IMG/VR virus record: IMGVR_UViG_3300034068_000046
Span: 1 to 39,747 of that record
Direction: 5' to 3' (one strand)
DNA from: a virus
DNA: 39,747 bases
In this document: positions 17,109 through 27,047 of the stretch, one piece after another
How the letters are laid out: every line of letters begins with the position of its first letter
How positions within the stretch are numbered: the stretch's first letter is position 1
Translations under genes and position numbers: made by a program
The notes under the pieces: model-generated
What the model was told of the DNA's origin: nothing
Database searches by the model: none
Seen by the model: only the letters and a program-made list of their open reading frames with translations

Positions 17109-18587
17109 ATGCTGATGCCACTCAAGATACCAGCAGGCGTTTACCGTAACGGCACTGAATACCAATCAATGGGTCGGTGGTTCGGCGCTAACTTGGTTCG
17201 GTGGTTTGAGAACACACTCAGGCCAGTTGGCGGCTGGCGCAAGAGGGCTAATGGACAGATGTCAGGCACCTGCCGTGGCATTATCAATTGGCGTGACAAC
17301 AGCTCAACTCGGTGGATTGTTGCTGGCACCAACACCAAGCTGTATGTGATGAACCAGGCGGGGACGCTGAAGGAAATAACACCAACGATATTCACACCTG
17401 GTGCAGCAGATGCATCACTGCTAGTTGGCTATGGCTACGGAAACTATGGTGCATTTGCCTATGGTGTGGCTAGGCCAGACACTGGCGCAATCATCAACGC
17501 TGCTACTTGGTCAATGGATACCTGGGGTGAGTATTGGGTCGGCTGCTGCAACTCTGACGGTCAACTGCTTGAGTGGCAGTTGGGATTCACAACGCCAACC
17601 AAGGCAGTGGCAATTGTCAATGCACCCACCAGTTGCGCGGCGGTGATGACCACCTCTGAGCGTTTCATGTTCGCCTTGGGTGCCAGCGGTAATCCTCGGC
17701 TTGTGGCTTGGTGTGATCAGGAGGACAACACCACCTGGACGCCAGCCGCCAATAACCAAGCAGGCAGCTTTGAGCTGACCACTGTAGGTTCAATCTTGGC
17801 AGGTAAGCGGGTGCGAGGCGTCAACCTGATATTCACTGACGTTGATGTCCACACATCCAGCTACATTGGTCAGCCGTTCGTGTTCTCATTTGAGAAGGCT
17901 GGCTCTGGCTGCGGCTTGATTGGACCCCAGGCTGTAGCGGCTATTGATACAGCAGCCATCTGGATGAGTAGGTCAGGCTTCTGGATTTACGACGGTTACG
18001 TCAAGCCACTACCTTCTGACGTTGGCGACTATGTGTTCAGCAATATCAACTTGGAGCAGGCCAGCAAGGTTTACGCTGTCCACAACTCCAAGTTCGGTGA
18101 GATATGGTGGTTCTACACCAGCAGCGCCAGCATCGAGAATGACTCCTACGTTATCTATAACTACCGTGAGAATCATTGGTCCATAGGCACCTTGGCGCGT
18201 CTGGCTGGGGTTGACAAGGGCGTCTTCAACAACCCGTTGATGGTCAGTGCTGACGGTTACATCTACGAGCATGAGGTGGGCTTTGCCTATGACTCACAGA
18301 CAATTTACGCTGAGTCAGGTCCGGTGGAGATTGGCAATGGCGAGCAGATCATGCAGGTTCGCAAGGTGATACCGGACGAATCCAACCTTGGGGATGTCAA
18401 CATCAGTTTCAGCAGCCGTTTCTATCCAACCGACACAGAGACAACCTACGGTCCATTCACCAGCGCCAACCCAACAGACGCACGGTTTAGTGGACGCCAA
18501 GTCAAGATGAAGGTGACAGCCGATACTTTGAGTGATTGGCGGGTGGGGGTTATGCGACTAGATGCAGTGCCAGCCGGGAAACGCTGA
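17109..18587 (+). CDS. Tail tube/nozzle-type structural protein
   Basis: 492 residues (490 if ATG 17115 is used; the two starts are close and only a weak GAAAG lies upstream). It begins MPLKIPAGVYRNGTEYQSMG from the second Met, then WRKRANGQ and repeated short beta-blade stretches (SGFWIYDGYV, YVIYNYRENHWSIG). The pattern is that of beta-propeller tail nozzle or stabilisation proteins of short-tailed phages. Unusually, it lies downstream of the lysis genes. Confidence 0.75.
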   Translation: MLMPLKIPAGVYRNGTEYQSMGRWFGANLVRWFENTLRPVGGWRKRANGQMSGTCRGIINWRDNSSTRWIVAGTNTKLYVMNQAGTLKEITPTIFTPGAADASLLVGYGYGNYGAFAYGVARPDTGAIINAATWSMDTWGEYWVGCCNSDGQLLEWQLGFTTPTKAVAIVNAPTSCAAVMTTSERFMFALGASGNPRLVAWCDQEDNTTWTPAANNQAGSFELTTVGSILAGKRVRGVNLIFTDVDVHTSSYIGQPFVFSFEKAGSGCGLIGPQAVAAIDTAAIWMSRSGFWIYDGYVKPLPSDVGDYVFSNINLEQASKVYAVHNSKFGEIWWFYTSSASIENDSYVIYNYRENHWSIGTLARLAGVDKGVFNNPLMVSADGYIYEHEVGFAYDSQTIYAESGPVEIGNGEQIMQVRKVIPDESNLGDVNISFSSRFYPTDTETTYGPFTSANPTDARFSGRQVKMKVTADTLSDWRVGVMRLDAVPAGKR

Positions 18588-18799
18588 TGTCTCTCAACGT
18601 ACCGCACCCACCTCAAGTCTATACGCCAGTGATGGAGGCACAGCGTAATTTCCTGCTGGAGAACGCTGACCGACTGAATCGAAAGACTAACGCTGACGTT
18701 GAGATTAGCAGCAGTAAGCTGATACTGACCTCACCAAATGGCACTAGGTACAGTGTGGTGGTGAGTAACGCAGGAGCGTTATCGGCAACGGCACTATGA
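18587..18799 (+). CDS. Small virion-module protein
   Basis: 70 residues from ATG 18587 (TGATG coupling to the previous stop); the longer in-frame ATG at 18536 sits inside the upstream gene. It reads MSLNVPHPPQVYTPVMEAQR, then KTNADVEISSSKLILTSPNGTRY. Small proteins like this accompany the internal virion genes. No known domain. Confidence 0.8.
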   Translation: MSLNVPHPPQVYTPVMEAQRNFLLENADRLNRKTNADVEISSSKLILTSPNGTRYSVVVSNAGALSATAL

Positions 18800-19155
18800 C
18801 AGATATTGAGAGATTGAGGCCAGAGATTGAAAAAGCCTTAAAATATTCGTTGAACACTCACACATTTGAGGATGTCGTTGAGCTGGTCCAGCAAGCCAAG
18901 ATGCAATTCTGGCCTGGACGGAATTCGGTGGTGGTTACGGAGATTGTTCTCCACCCACAGCAAAAATGCCTAAACTATTTTCTAGCAGCAGGCGTGATGG
19001 AAGAACTAGAACTGATGTCACCAATGATCGAGGCTTGGGGTAAGAGCCTTGGATGCACTCGCGTCACTTTAGCTGGACGCAAGGGATGGCAGAAGACTTT
19101 TCTGGCGAAGACAGGTTACACACCACAGTGGTGGATTATGAGCAAGGAGTTATAG
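18796..19155 (+). CDS. GNAT-like internal virion protein (T7 gp13-like)
   Basis: 119 residues, ATGA overlap. The core (TEIVLHPQQKCLNYFLAAG, then MIEAWGKSLGCTRVTLAGRKGWQKTFL) has the layout of an N-acetyltransferase fold without an obvious acetyl-CoA loop. It resembles the short acetyltransferase-like proteins of T7-like phages (gp13 type), which help assemble the internal core. It lies immediately before the large internal proteins, supporting that role. Confidence 0.68.
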   Translation: MTDIERLRPEIEKALKYSLNTHTFEDVVELVQQAKMQFWPGRNSVVVTEIVLHPQQKCLNYFLAAGVMEELELMSPMIEAWGKSLGCTRVTLAGRKGWQKTFLAKTGYTPQWWIMSKEL

Positions 19156-19156
19156 C

Positions 19157-20842
19157 ATGGCTGATATGTCAATCCAGAGCGCCTACGAGCGAGTCTTAGG
19201 CCGCACACCAAGTGCTGACGAAGTTGCCTACTGGCAGTCTACGTTTGGTAACAGCGTGGACCCTGTTGAACTGTCAACCTTCAGCGTAGCGGCTCAACCT
19301 GAACTCGCAGCGGCAGCACCAACGAATACAGCCGTGCGGGATATGTACCAGCAAGTTCTGGGCAGAGCGCCTGACGCCTCTGGCTTGCAATACTTTGCGG
19401 AGCGTTTCGGTACGTCCATTGACCCCACTGAGTTGGGTATTTTCCAGAGCATGGCGGCTGAAGAAGTTGCTGCCAATGCAGCTAGAAATGCAGCACAGCA
19501 ATTAGCTGCACAACAGGCGGCAGCAGCAGCTAACACTACCACTACAACTGCTGCTGGAACTGGAGCCACTACAACTGCTGCTACTGGAATGTCCATTGCA
19601 GACGCCTACCAACGGGTCTTGGGACGAGCACCATCTGCTTCTGAAATTGCTTACTGGACATCTCAGTTTGGGTCTGACGTTGACCCTACTGAGTTGTCCA
19701 CATTCAGTGTGGCGGCTCAACCTGAACGAGCTGCTGCGCCAACAACGAATGATGCTATTCGGCAGATGTACCTATCAGTCTTGGGGCGTGAACCTGATGC
19801 ATCAGGGCTTCAATACTTTGCTGACCGTTTTGGCACTGACGTTGACGCCTCTGAACTTGGCATATTCAAGGGGATGGCAACGCAGGAAATCAACGCCAAT
19901 GCAGCCAGGAACGCTGGTACTACGACAGGTACTACGACTCGCACTGGTACTGTCCAGCCCATCACCAGGCCAACAACGCCAAGGCAAGTGACAGGCACCC
20001 AGCTTGCACCAGCGCAGGTGACCAACACAGCCATTACGGGTACGCCTTTTCGCAACATCTACACGCCAGCCACAACTCAGCAGAACGCGCCTACGCTGGC
20101 GCAAATCAACGCTGCATCTCAGTCGGCTAACCCGTACCAGTCCCTGATGGCGCTGACGCCTCAACGCACACTGTCACCAGCGTATGCAGCCCAAGCTGGG
20201 CAGACAGCCGCCAACACCAACCTTGGTGGCTTCAACCCAGCCGTTTACAAACCACCAGCGGCAACGACAACAACAGGAGGTGGCCTGTTAACCACTGCGG
20301 AGTCACCGGCTGGTGGAGAGAATACGTCAACTGGCACTGGTATGGCAGGGATTAACAACCAAGCAGCTTTGTCAGCAGCCCTATCCAATCTTGGGTTTGA
20401 AGGTTTAGGACAAACACTAGCAACAAGTGTCGGAAATCAACTTGGTAGTTTGACAATGGCTGACATTTTGGGCGGGAACATTGCTGGTGTTAATACTGGT
20501 GGTTTTCCGGAAGGGTATATTGACCCAGGTGCCTACGAAGGCGGTCTTGGGTCTTCAGCGGGTATGGGTGGACTTACCGGACCTAATTATTCAGATTATG
20601 GTGGCATGGCTGGCGAAACTGGCGGCGAATGGGGTTTTGGTGGAGAGTATGCCAAGGGCGGCATGGTCAAAATGAAACCCCAGATGAACAACCCACCTGG
20701 GCCAGACGATGGTTACGCAGCACTGGAAAATGGCGAGTACGTCATCCGCAAGAAGGCGGTGCAGAAGTATGGCGCGAACATTTTCGAACAAATTAACGCA
20801 GGCAAGATTCCAGCCAAGCGTTTGAAATCTCTGTTGGAGTAA
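19157..20842 (+). CDS. Virion protein with four DUF4214-like repeats
   Basis: 561 residues. Four repeats of about 45 residues occur in two pairs (about 6-48, 60-102, 149-191, 202-244), each containing Y-x2-VLGR-x-P-x2-S/A-x5-Y and a D-P/A-x-E-L core, as in DUF4214. The pairs are separated by an Ala/Thr-rich linker. Residues about 250-420 are Thr/Gln/Asn-rich, then Gly-rich. The C-terminal end (GYAALENGEYVIRKKAVQKY) is typical of large phage virion proteins. Probable internal or ejected protein. Confidence 0.8.
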   Translation: MADMSIQSAYERVLGRTPSADEVAYWQSTFGNSVDPVELSTFSVAAQPELAAAAPTNTAVRDMYQQVLGRAPDASGLQYFAERFGTSIDPTELGIFQSMAAEEVAANAARNAAQQLAAQQAAAAANTTTTTAAGTGATTTAATGMSIADAYQRVLGRAPSASEIAYWTSQFGSDVDPTELSTFSVAAQPERAAAPTTNDAIRQMYLSVLGREPDASGLQYFADRFGTDVDASELGIFKGMATQEINANAARNAGTTTGTTTRTGTVQPITRPTTPRQVTGTQLAPAQVTNTAITGTPFRNIYTPATTQQNAPTLAQINAASQSANPYQSLMALTPQRTLSPAYAAQAGQTAANTNLGGFNPAVYKPPAATTTTGGGLLTTAESPAGGENTSTGTGMAGINNQAALSAALSNLGFEGLGQTLATSVGNQLGSLTMADILGGNIAGVNTGGFPEGYIDPGAYEGGLGSSAGMGGLTGPNYSDYGGMAGETGGEWGFGGEYAKGGMVKMKPQMNNPPGPDDGYAALENGEYVIRKKAVQKYGANIFEQINAGKIPAKRLKSLLE

Positions 20843-20846
20843 CACC

Positions 20847-21995
20847 ATGAGCAAAAGCGGCGGAAGCCAGACAGTCACCACACAAATTGATCCCACAATT
20901 AAAGCTGCCTACCTGCAGAACTTGCAGCAGGCGCAGGGCGTAGCCTCGGCGTTACCTGTCAGGGAGTTTGCTGACTTCAACCCCATCTATCGGGCTGGTG
21001 AGCAGCAGATGGTGAACACTGGTTTGGCGGGTCAAGGTCTTGGAACCACCAACCTTGCAGCCGAGTACGCCAACCAAGCGGCTCAGTTCAACCCTTACTA
21101 CACAGGCGGCGTCAACGCTGGTCTGTCCAACCAGATTGGTGCTGTTGGCTACACACCCACTGATGTCACTGCTGCTCAGAGCAACATGGGCAATATCGGG
21201 CAGTACATGAACCCGTACACCAATCAAGTCATCACCAACAACCTGAGTGACATTGAGGCCGCACGGCAAGCAGCCGTACAACAGATGGGTGAGGCTGCGA
21301 CTAGGGCTAAAGCCTATGGCGGTACACGCCAAGGAGTTGCGGAAGCAGCTACCAACCGAGCCTATGCTGACAAGGCGGCTCAGATGTCCGCACAGCTACG
21401 CCAGCAAGGGTTTGACACCAGCGCCAACCTGATGCAGCAAGACTTGGCACGACAGCAGCAGGCTAACCTCCAAACAGCAGCACAAGGTACTGGTGCGGCT
21501 CAGTATGGTGCTGGTGCCATCAACGCTGCGATGGGCGGTAATGCAGCAGCGCAGAATGCTATGGCTCAGTTCAACGCTCAGTTGGCCCAGCAGTCTGACC
21601 TAGCTAACCAACAGGCTTACGCTGCCGCCAATGCACAGCGTCTTGGTGCTGCTGGACAGCTAGGCGCACTTGGAGCGCAGCAGCAGAGCCTTGGTCTTGG
21701 TGGCGCACAGGCCGTCATGGGCGTAGGGTCAGCGCAACAGCAAATGACCCAGCAGCAGTTGGATGCACTGCGCGGTATTGGATTAGAGAAGCTGGGCATT
21801 ACTCAGCAGGCAATGTCCACTGCTTTGCCTAATGCTGGCGGTAGCCAAACAACACCGACCACCAGGAATGCATTGTCCAGCGCACTGGGTGGTGCTGGAT
21901 ACGGTTATACGCTTGGTGCTTTACCAGGCATGACTGCAATTGGTGGTCCTGCTGGTGCTGCAATTGGTGGTCTTCTTGGTTTGTTGGGGGGATAA
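20847..21995 (+). CDS. Ala/Gln-rich internal virion protein with membrane-active tail
   Basis: 382 residues. Begins MSKSGGSQTVTTQIDPTIKA, then a long low-complexity helical body very rich in Ala, Gln and Asn. The last 35 residues form a glycine-zipper hydrophobic tail (GAAIGGLLGLLGG end). Gly-zipper tails occur on ejection proteins that insert into the host membrane. Catalytic motifs are absent. Confidence 0.78.
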   Translation: MSKSGGSQTVTTQIDPTIKAAYLQNLQQAQGVASALPVREFADFNPIYRAGEQQMVNTGLAGQGLGTTNLAAEYANQAAQFNPYYTGGVNAGLSNQIGAVGYTPTDVTAAQSNMGNIGQYMNPYTNQVITNNLSDIEAARQAAVQQMGEAATRAKAYGGTRQGVAEAATNRAYADKAAQMSAQLRQQGFDTSANLMQQDLARQQQANLQTAAQGTGAAQYGAGAINAAMGGNAAAQNAMAQFNAQLAQQSDLANQQAYAAANAQRLGAAGQLGALGAQQQSLGLGGAQAVMGVGSAQQQMTQQQLDALRGIGLEKLGITQQAMSTALPNAGGSQTTPTTRNALSSALGGAGYGYTLGALPGMTAIGGPAGAAIGGLLGLLGG

Positions 21996-21998
21996 ATC

Positions 21999-23264
21999 AT
22001 GGCTGACTTTAATTTAGAAGGACTGCTTGGCAGCGCCTTTGGCGGTGGTGGTGGAAACTACCTTGACGAGTACCTGACGCCAGAACAACGTGCTGCTATG
22101 CAGCGCAATGCAATGCTGGCAGCGTCTGCAGCCTTGCTTAAGGCTGGCGGGGAAAGCACCCGGCGCATTGGTATTGGTGAGGCTATAGGCGGGGCGTTTG
22201 AGGCAGGCCAAGCCGGGTACGAGAAAGCGCAGACGGGTGCGCTGACTCAGATGGGCATGAAGCAGAAGATGGAAGAGGCGAAGAAGGCCAAGGAGTTGAA
22301 TACTCGACTTGCCAGCATCATGGGGTTATCAACACCTGGTGAGATGGAATCACCACAGGTTACAGCCAACAAACTAATGCAGTCAGGACGGGCTGCAATG
22401 GATGCGGGAGAATTTACCAAAGGCTTTGACTTTTACAGGCAAGCCAGAGAAATAAACCCTCCAGAAGCGGCTGCTGCGCCAATTGAGGTTACTGGTCCTG
22501 ACGGTAAGCCTATGCTGGTGACACCTCAAAGGGGTGGTGTATATACACCAGTTGTTGGGTATGGACCCAAACAAGAGGCTTTAACACCCGAAGAAAAGCA
22601 GCTGCAGAGAATGGGACAGCCGTTTAATATGCAAACTCTTGGGGCTTTGAAAAGGGCTGGAGCAGCTCCACCAGCGGACAAGGCACCACGGACACAACAA
22701 GTACAGCTTGAGGATGGAACGATTGGTCTTATTAACATGGACACTGGGGCCATTATTCAATCCACTGTTGGAGGTGCGCCAGCCAAGGGTAAGGGAACTG
22801 CACTCACCGAAAGTCAATCCAATGCAATGGGTTTTGCCCAGCGAATGGAGAGAGCCAATAGCATCCTTCCTCCACTTGAGGCGTCGGGTTCCTATCCAGG
22901 TGTTGGGTCTGCTATGGCTGGAGCAATACCATTTGTTGGAGGTGCTGCTCAAAGAACTGTTCAAAACCCTGATGTCCAACGATACCAGCAGGCGGCAAGT
23001 GATTGGATAAGAGCCAAGCTCCGCAAGGAGTCTGGTGCAGCAATTGGTGCAGATGAAGCCAAACAAGAGTACGCCACCTACTTCCCAGTGACAGGGGACA
23101 GCACAGCGGTGATTGAGCAGAAACGACAGGCCAGAATTGTGGCTACTGAAGCCATGAAAATGAGCGCAGGAAAAACTTACACACCACCAGCACCTGTGGT
23201 GCCTGGGGCTGGTGGGTCAGGCTTGACCTGGGACCCTGCCCAAAAGAAATTTGTGAACCGATAG
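21999..23264 (+). CDS. Internal virion/ejection-type protein
   Basis: 421 residues. The N-terminal half is Gly/Ala-rich and helical. Residues about 130-200 look like a linker with proline. The C-terminal part has a conserved block NPDVQRYQQAASDWIRAKL then KQEYATYFPVTGD, seen in podovirus internal proteins. A lytic transglycosylase signature was not found. Follows the previous gene by 3 bp. Confidence 0.75.
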   Translation: MADFNLEGLLGSAFGGGGGNYLDEYLTPEQRAAMQRNAMLAASAALLKAGGESTRRIGIGEAIGGAFEAGQAGYEKAQTGALTQMGMKQKMEEAKKAKELNTRLASIMGLSTPGEMESPQVTANKLMQSGRAAMDAGEFTKGFDFYRQAREINPPEAAAAPIEVTGPDGKPMLVTPQRGGVYTPVVGYGPKQEALTPEEKQLQRMGQPFNMQTLGALKRAGAAPPADKAPRTQQVQLEDGTIGLINMDTGAIIQSTVGGAPAKGKGTALTESQSNAMGFAQRMERANSILPPLEASGSYPGVGSAMAGAIPFVGGAAQRTVQNPDVQRYQQAASDWIRAKLRKESGAAIGADEAKQEYATYFPVTGDSTAVIEQKRQARIVATEAMKMSAGKTYTPPAPVVPGAGGSGLTWDPAQKKFVNR

Positions 23265-23273
23265 GAACTTATC

Positions 23274-25118
23274 ATGGCACAAGTCATTAACGTCATTGGC
23301 TACGGTGACATCTCATTCCCTGACGGGATGAGCATGGAAGAAATCACCAAGGCACTTGAGCAACTGCCACCAGCTCCAGGATCAAGGTCCATGCCAGATG
23401 AGCTGATGCGCCAAACTGGGTTGGCTGCAAGGCCAATGGCGCAAGCTGCAATGACTGTTGGTGGTCTATTGCCAATGGCGGTGGACCCTTTGGTGAACCT
23501 GTTCAACTTGGCGGCAGGGACAAAGGTTCCGACAATGACGCAGGCGACTCAGACAAACCTGAACCGCATGGGTTTCCCACAACCTGAGACGTCACAAGAG
23601 AGGGTAGTGCAGGACGTTGGTTCGGCTGGTTATGGAACTGCTGGAGTTGCCAGGGCTGCTGGCGCAGTTGCTCCAAGGTTGCCGGGAATGCTAAGTGAGG
23701 CCGCTAAATTCTTCGCGCAAAGCCCACAGGCACAGTCAGCCGCAGCAATCACAGCAGCAGGTGCTGGGGGTGCATTGCGTGAGGGCGGTGCTAACCCATA
23801 CGCTCAGATGGGTGGTGCAATGCTGGCGGGTATGGTGGCTCCAGGTGGCCCATCACTGTCCACCACACAGCGAGCATTGGCGGTGCCTGGTGGACTGGTC
23901 AAGCCGTTCACAGAGCAAGGACGCCAGGTCATTGTTGGTAACGTCCTGAACCGCCTTGCCACCAATCCCCAGCAAGCTATGCAGAACATGGAGATGTCTG
24001 CGCCACTGGTGCCAGGTGTACGTCCTACGGCGGCAGGTACAGCGCGTGACCCTGGACTTGCTGGTGCAGAGACAGCTATCCGTGGCCTAGACACTGGCGG
24101 CAACCTCTTTGGTCAGCAGATCAACCAAAACCAAGAGGCTATCCTCAACGCCTTCCGACAGATAGGTGGCAAGCCTGGCTCTATCCCCTACGCTGAAGCC
24201 AAGCGTAAAGCAATCACAACACCGATGCGCGTGGCTGCATTCGAAGGCGTAACTGTTAACCCTGAGACATTCCAAAGTGGAATTCAATTAGTGGTAAATC
24301 AAGCTATCAACAATGTAATGTCTAGTCCTGTTGGGGTTCGTAAGGACGTTGAGACAGCTATGAAATTTGCCGTAGATCGTGTGAAGTTAGCAAAGACTCC
24401 AGAGGAGTTATACGAAGTTCGCAAGGATTTGGCTAAAGCAGCGCGAGGAGTGTACAACCAAGAGAATCCTAGCCTAAAACTTGCTGGCGATCAATTAAAG
24501 CAAGTCATTGCAGCGGCAGATGATGTGATTGAAGCTGCAGCTCCTGGCTATGCTGCCTACTTGGACAAATATTCCAAGTTATCAAAAGGCATTGACCAGA
24601 TGCGCCTGCTCCAAGGCATTGAGGCCAAGGTCACTACGGGACTACCTAACATCAGTACGGGTAATCCAGTCCTAGCGGCATCAGCACTACGCAGGCAGCT
24701 TGCTGTTGCACAGGATGAGCTAGGCACCAAGCTATCACCATCAGCGCAGTCCAAGCTGGACAACATCATCAACGAGATCAATAGGGGCATGGCGGCAACT
24801 GCACCAGGCATCAAGCCACCAGGCTCAGACACCTTCAAAAATATGTCAATGGGCAACCTCATTGGTAAGATTTTCAGCGAGTCAATGGCAACCAACACCA
24901 CACTACGCACAATGTCCAGGCCGCTAGACTTCCTGTACAAGTTGCCTGATGAGCAGATTCAACAGCTTCTGGTGCAAGCCATGCTTGACCCCAAGCTGGC
25001 AGCACAGATGATGGCAAAGGCGAATATCATGCGGGTGGAGCCACTGGCAACATCACTTCGCCAAAAGGCACAGCAAATGGGTTTTGGAACTTTAATTGGA
25101 ACAGGAGCAACAGAATGA
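23274..25118 (+). CDS. Large internal virion protein
   Basis: 614 residues. Begins with a short beta element (VINVIGYGDISFPDGM), then an Ala/Gly/Pro-rich helical body with many hydrophobic stretches (about 140-200) and a long amphipathic helical C-terminus. No enzymatic motif recognised. Composition and location fit a DNA-ejection protein. ATGA overlap with the next gene. Confidence 0.75.
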   Translation: MAQVINVIGYGDISFPDGMSMEEITKALEQLPPAPGSRSMPDELMRQTGLAARPMAQAAMTVGGLLPMAVDPLVNLFNLAAGTKVPTMTQATQTNLNRMGFPQPETSQERVVQDVGSAGYGTAGVARAAGAVAPRLPGMLSEAAKFFAQSPQAQSAAAITAAGAGGALREGGANPYAQMGGAMLAGMVAPGGPSLSTTQRALAVPGGLVKPFTEQGRQVIVGNVLNRLATNPQQAMQNMEMSAPLVPGVRPTAAGTARDPGLAGAETAIRGLDTGGNLFGQQINQNQEAILNAFRQIGGKPGSIPYAEAKRKAITTPMRVAAFEGVTVNPETFQSGIQLVVNQAINNVMSSPVGVRKDVETAMKFAVDRVKLAKTPEELYEVRKDLAKAARGVYNQENPSLKLAGDQLKQVIAAADDVIEAAAPGYAAYLDKYSKLSKGIDQMRLLQGIEAKVTTGLPNISTGNPVLAASALRRQLAVAQDELGTKLSPSAQSKLDNIINEINRGMAATAPGIKPPGSDTFKNMSMGNLIGKIFSESMATNTTLRTMSRPLDFLYKLPDEQIQQLLVQAMLDPKLAAQMMAKANIMRVEPLATSLRQKAQQMGFGTLIGTGATE

Positions 25119-25429
25119 GCAAGCTATTTCGTGACGATAACGGTCAACTGACTACCTTTGGTGCGCTTGGCACCACCCAGGTGATGACGGTCACAGCCAG
25201 CAGTGTGCAGTCCACAGCAGTGGGGGCTGGCGTCACCATGCTGCGCCTAGCGAACGGTGGAGGGGCGCACTGCCACTTCGCCATTGGCAGCAATCCAACC
25301 GCCAGCATCACAACCTCACCCATGCTGCCAATCAACTCCATTGAGTATGTGGCCTGCGCGGGTGGTGACAAGGTGGCTGTTATCCGTAACGCCACTGCCA
25401 CTGATATCTCAATCACGCAGATCAGCTAG
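25115..25429 (+). CDS. Small beta-rich virion protein
   Basis: 104 residues, Thr/Ser/Ala-rich with repeated short beta strands (TTQVMTVTASSVQSTAVGAG, VTMLRLANGGGAHCHFAIG, DKVAVIRNATATDISITQI). Small jelly-roll-like proteins with this pattern are frequent near the internal virion genes of these phages. Function unknown. Confidence 0.78.
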   Translation: MSKLFRDDNGQLTTFGALGTTQVMTVTASSVQSTAVGAGVTMLRLANGGGAHCHFAIGSNPTASITTSPMLPINSIEYVACAGGDKVAVIRNATATDISITQIS

Positions 25430-25438
25430 GAGCGCATC

Positions 25439-26866
25439 ATGGGGCTGCTGGAAGACTTGGAGTTTCTGAAGAAACAGCGCAAGCCTAATTTGCTTGCAAA
25501 TACAAGGCAATTGCAAGGTCCAGCAGAACCCTACCTACGCCAGCAGTATCCAGAGGTGTATGGCGCACTTGGTGGACTGTTAGGAATGGCACCAGACGAG
25601 ATGGCTGGGAGCGTCCTGGACCCCAACACCGCCAGGGTTAGGTCAGGCGCTCAGATTGGGTTTCCTGTTGGTACTGCAACCCAGATGCTGCCAATGGCTC
25701 GACCTGCTCAAGCTGCGGCAAAAGCACTAGGCCCAACAGCCGGGAGAATGGGCGAGGGTTACTTGCAGCGCCAGGGATTAATGCCTGGTGTGGTGCCAGC
25801 TTCTAAAAATGCAAATGTTGGATTTGATCCAATAAAAATGAGGACTGAATATCCAGACAGATTGCCACCAGTTTTAGCATTTGACAAGGTAAAGCAAAAA
25901 GAATATTTGGCAAAACAACTCTCACCGGAAGCAAAAGCAGTACAAAAAGCGAGTACCGTAGCTCAAAAAGATATTGAGAAGGGGAATTACACACCTTATT
26001 TTGATGTGTCAAAAAGATTTTTTGCAGACCCACAGAAATACAACTTACAAGGCGAAACATTAACTCAAGCATTGCCAGCTAAAGCAGAAACAATTGCTAA
26101 GTACAAGGCAATGTATGACACTCCTCAGTCACGCAAGAAATTATCAGAAGCGTATGAGGCTGGAAAATTAGACCCAAATGCAGAAAATTGGTATGCAATG
26201 GGTCAACTTGAAGAAGAGTATATAAAAAGACTTGGCGCAAAAAAAGGTAGTCAACGATTTAAGGATGATTTTGCAGACGCAATGGCTGCAACTACTGGTG
26301 GAGCAGACCCAACATCTAATTTCTTAATGGCAAACTACGGCAATTATTTGAGAGAACAAGCAACAGCTATTCCAAAAAATGCATACGATTTACCTTATCC
26401 AATTGGAGGTAGGTTTGCATCTGGCAACATGGCTATGTATGACAAGGTAATCAATAAAGGCGTTGGATTAAAAGCAACTGAACAACCAAAACGATTTGAT
26501 TTTTCAGCGAACTTTTTGGGTGATATGAACAGGGCCACAATTGATGAGCAAATGATGAGTGGGATTTATCCTGGTCTAAAAGCTCCTGCTGGTGATTCTT
26601 ATGGTGTTGCAGAACAAGTGGTCAATGATTTGGCGGCAGCATATGGAGTTAAGCCAGGAAATTTCCAAGACGTAACTTGGAAGGGATTAAAAGGTGTTCC
26701 TGGTATGCCAATGATTGAACACATCAATCAGTCAATTGAAAGAACTGCCAGAATTACAAGACAAACACCAGAAGAAGTTTTAGACGCATTTATTCGTAGA
26801 AGAGCGCCAATGTATTCAGCTGCACCGTTGGGTCTTTTAGGATTTATGCCAGAAGAGGATCAATAA
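25439..26866 (+). CDS. Composite virion protein with AT-rich C-terminal domain
   Basis: 475 residues. The first ~120 residues resemble the other internal virion proteins in composition (Ala/Gly/Pro-rich, GMAPDEMAGSVLDPNTARVR). From base about 25800 the composition drops from roughly 58% to about 40% GC (two lines counted by eye: 42% and 37%) and the protein becomes Lys/Tyr/Asn-rich. The new domain contains WYAMGQLEEEYIKRLGAKKG, ADAMAATTGGADPTSNFLMANYGNYLR and YPIGGRFASGNMAMYDKV, a repertoire I do not recognise with confidence. A conserved leader plus a foreign domain suggests a swappable cargo ejected into the host. It ends overlapping the convergent operon by 23 bp. Confidence 0.75.
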   Translation: MGLLEDLEFLKKQRKPNLLANTRQLQGPAEPYLRQQYPEVYGALGGLLGMAPDEMAGSVLDPNTARVRSGAQIGFPVGTATQMLPMARPAQAAAKALGPTAGRMGEGYLQRQGLMPGVVPASKNANVGFDPIKMRTEYPDRLPPVLAFDKVKQKEYLAKQLSPEAKAVQKASTVAQKDIEKGNYTPYFDVSKRFFADPQKYNLQGETLTQALPAKAETIAKYKAMYDTPQSRKKLSEAYEAGKLDPNAENWYAMGQLEEEYIKRLGAKKGSQRFKDDFADAMAATTGGADPTSNFLMANYGNYLREQATAIPKNAYDLPYPIGGRFASGNMAMYDKVINKGVGLKATEQPKRFDFSANFLGDMNRATIDEQMMSGIYPGLKAPAGDSYGVAEQVVNDLAAAYGVKPGNFQDVTWKGLKGVPGMPMIEHINQSIERTARITRQTPEEVLDAFIRRRAPMYSAAPLGLLGFMPEEDQ

Positions 26867-27047
26867 GCTCTCTAATTTTTATGCTTAAAGACCTGGCATT
26901 AGCTAAATCTTTTTTGTCATAATCTTCAGAAAAATATGGATACACATCACCGCTATCCATAATCTCAGCACTAATTTTTAGCAAGATCAACAATTCAGAC
27001 TGCGATGTTTTGATTGTTTTGTTATCAATATTTATTTCAATTTTCAT
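26844..27047 (-). CDS. Small protein, last gene of the leftward operon
   Basis: 67 residues beginning MKIEINIDNKTIKTSQSELL, AT-rich, helical, ending in KIRELIDPLLA. Its ATG overlaps the upstream stop by 4 bp. It reads convergently into the stop of the 475-residue virion gene, overlapping it by 23 bp. No family recognised. Confidence 0.75.
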   Translation of the reverse strand: MKIEINIDNKTIKTSQSELLILLKISAEIMDSGDVYPYFSEDYDKKDLANARSLSIKIRELIDPLLA

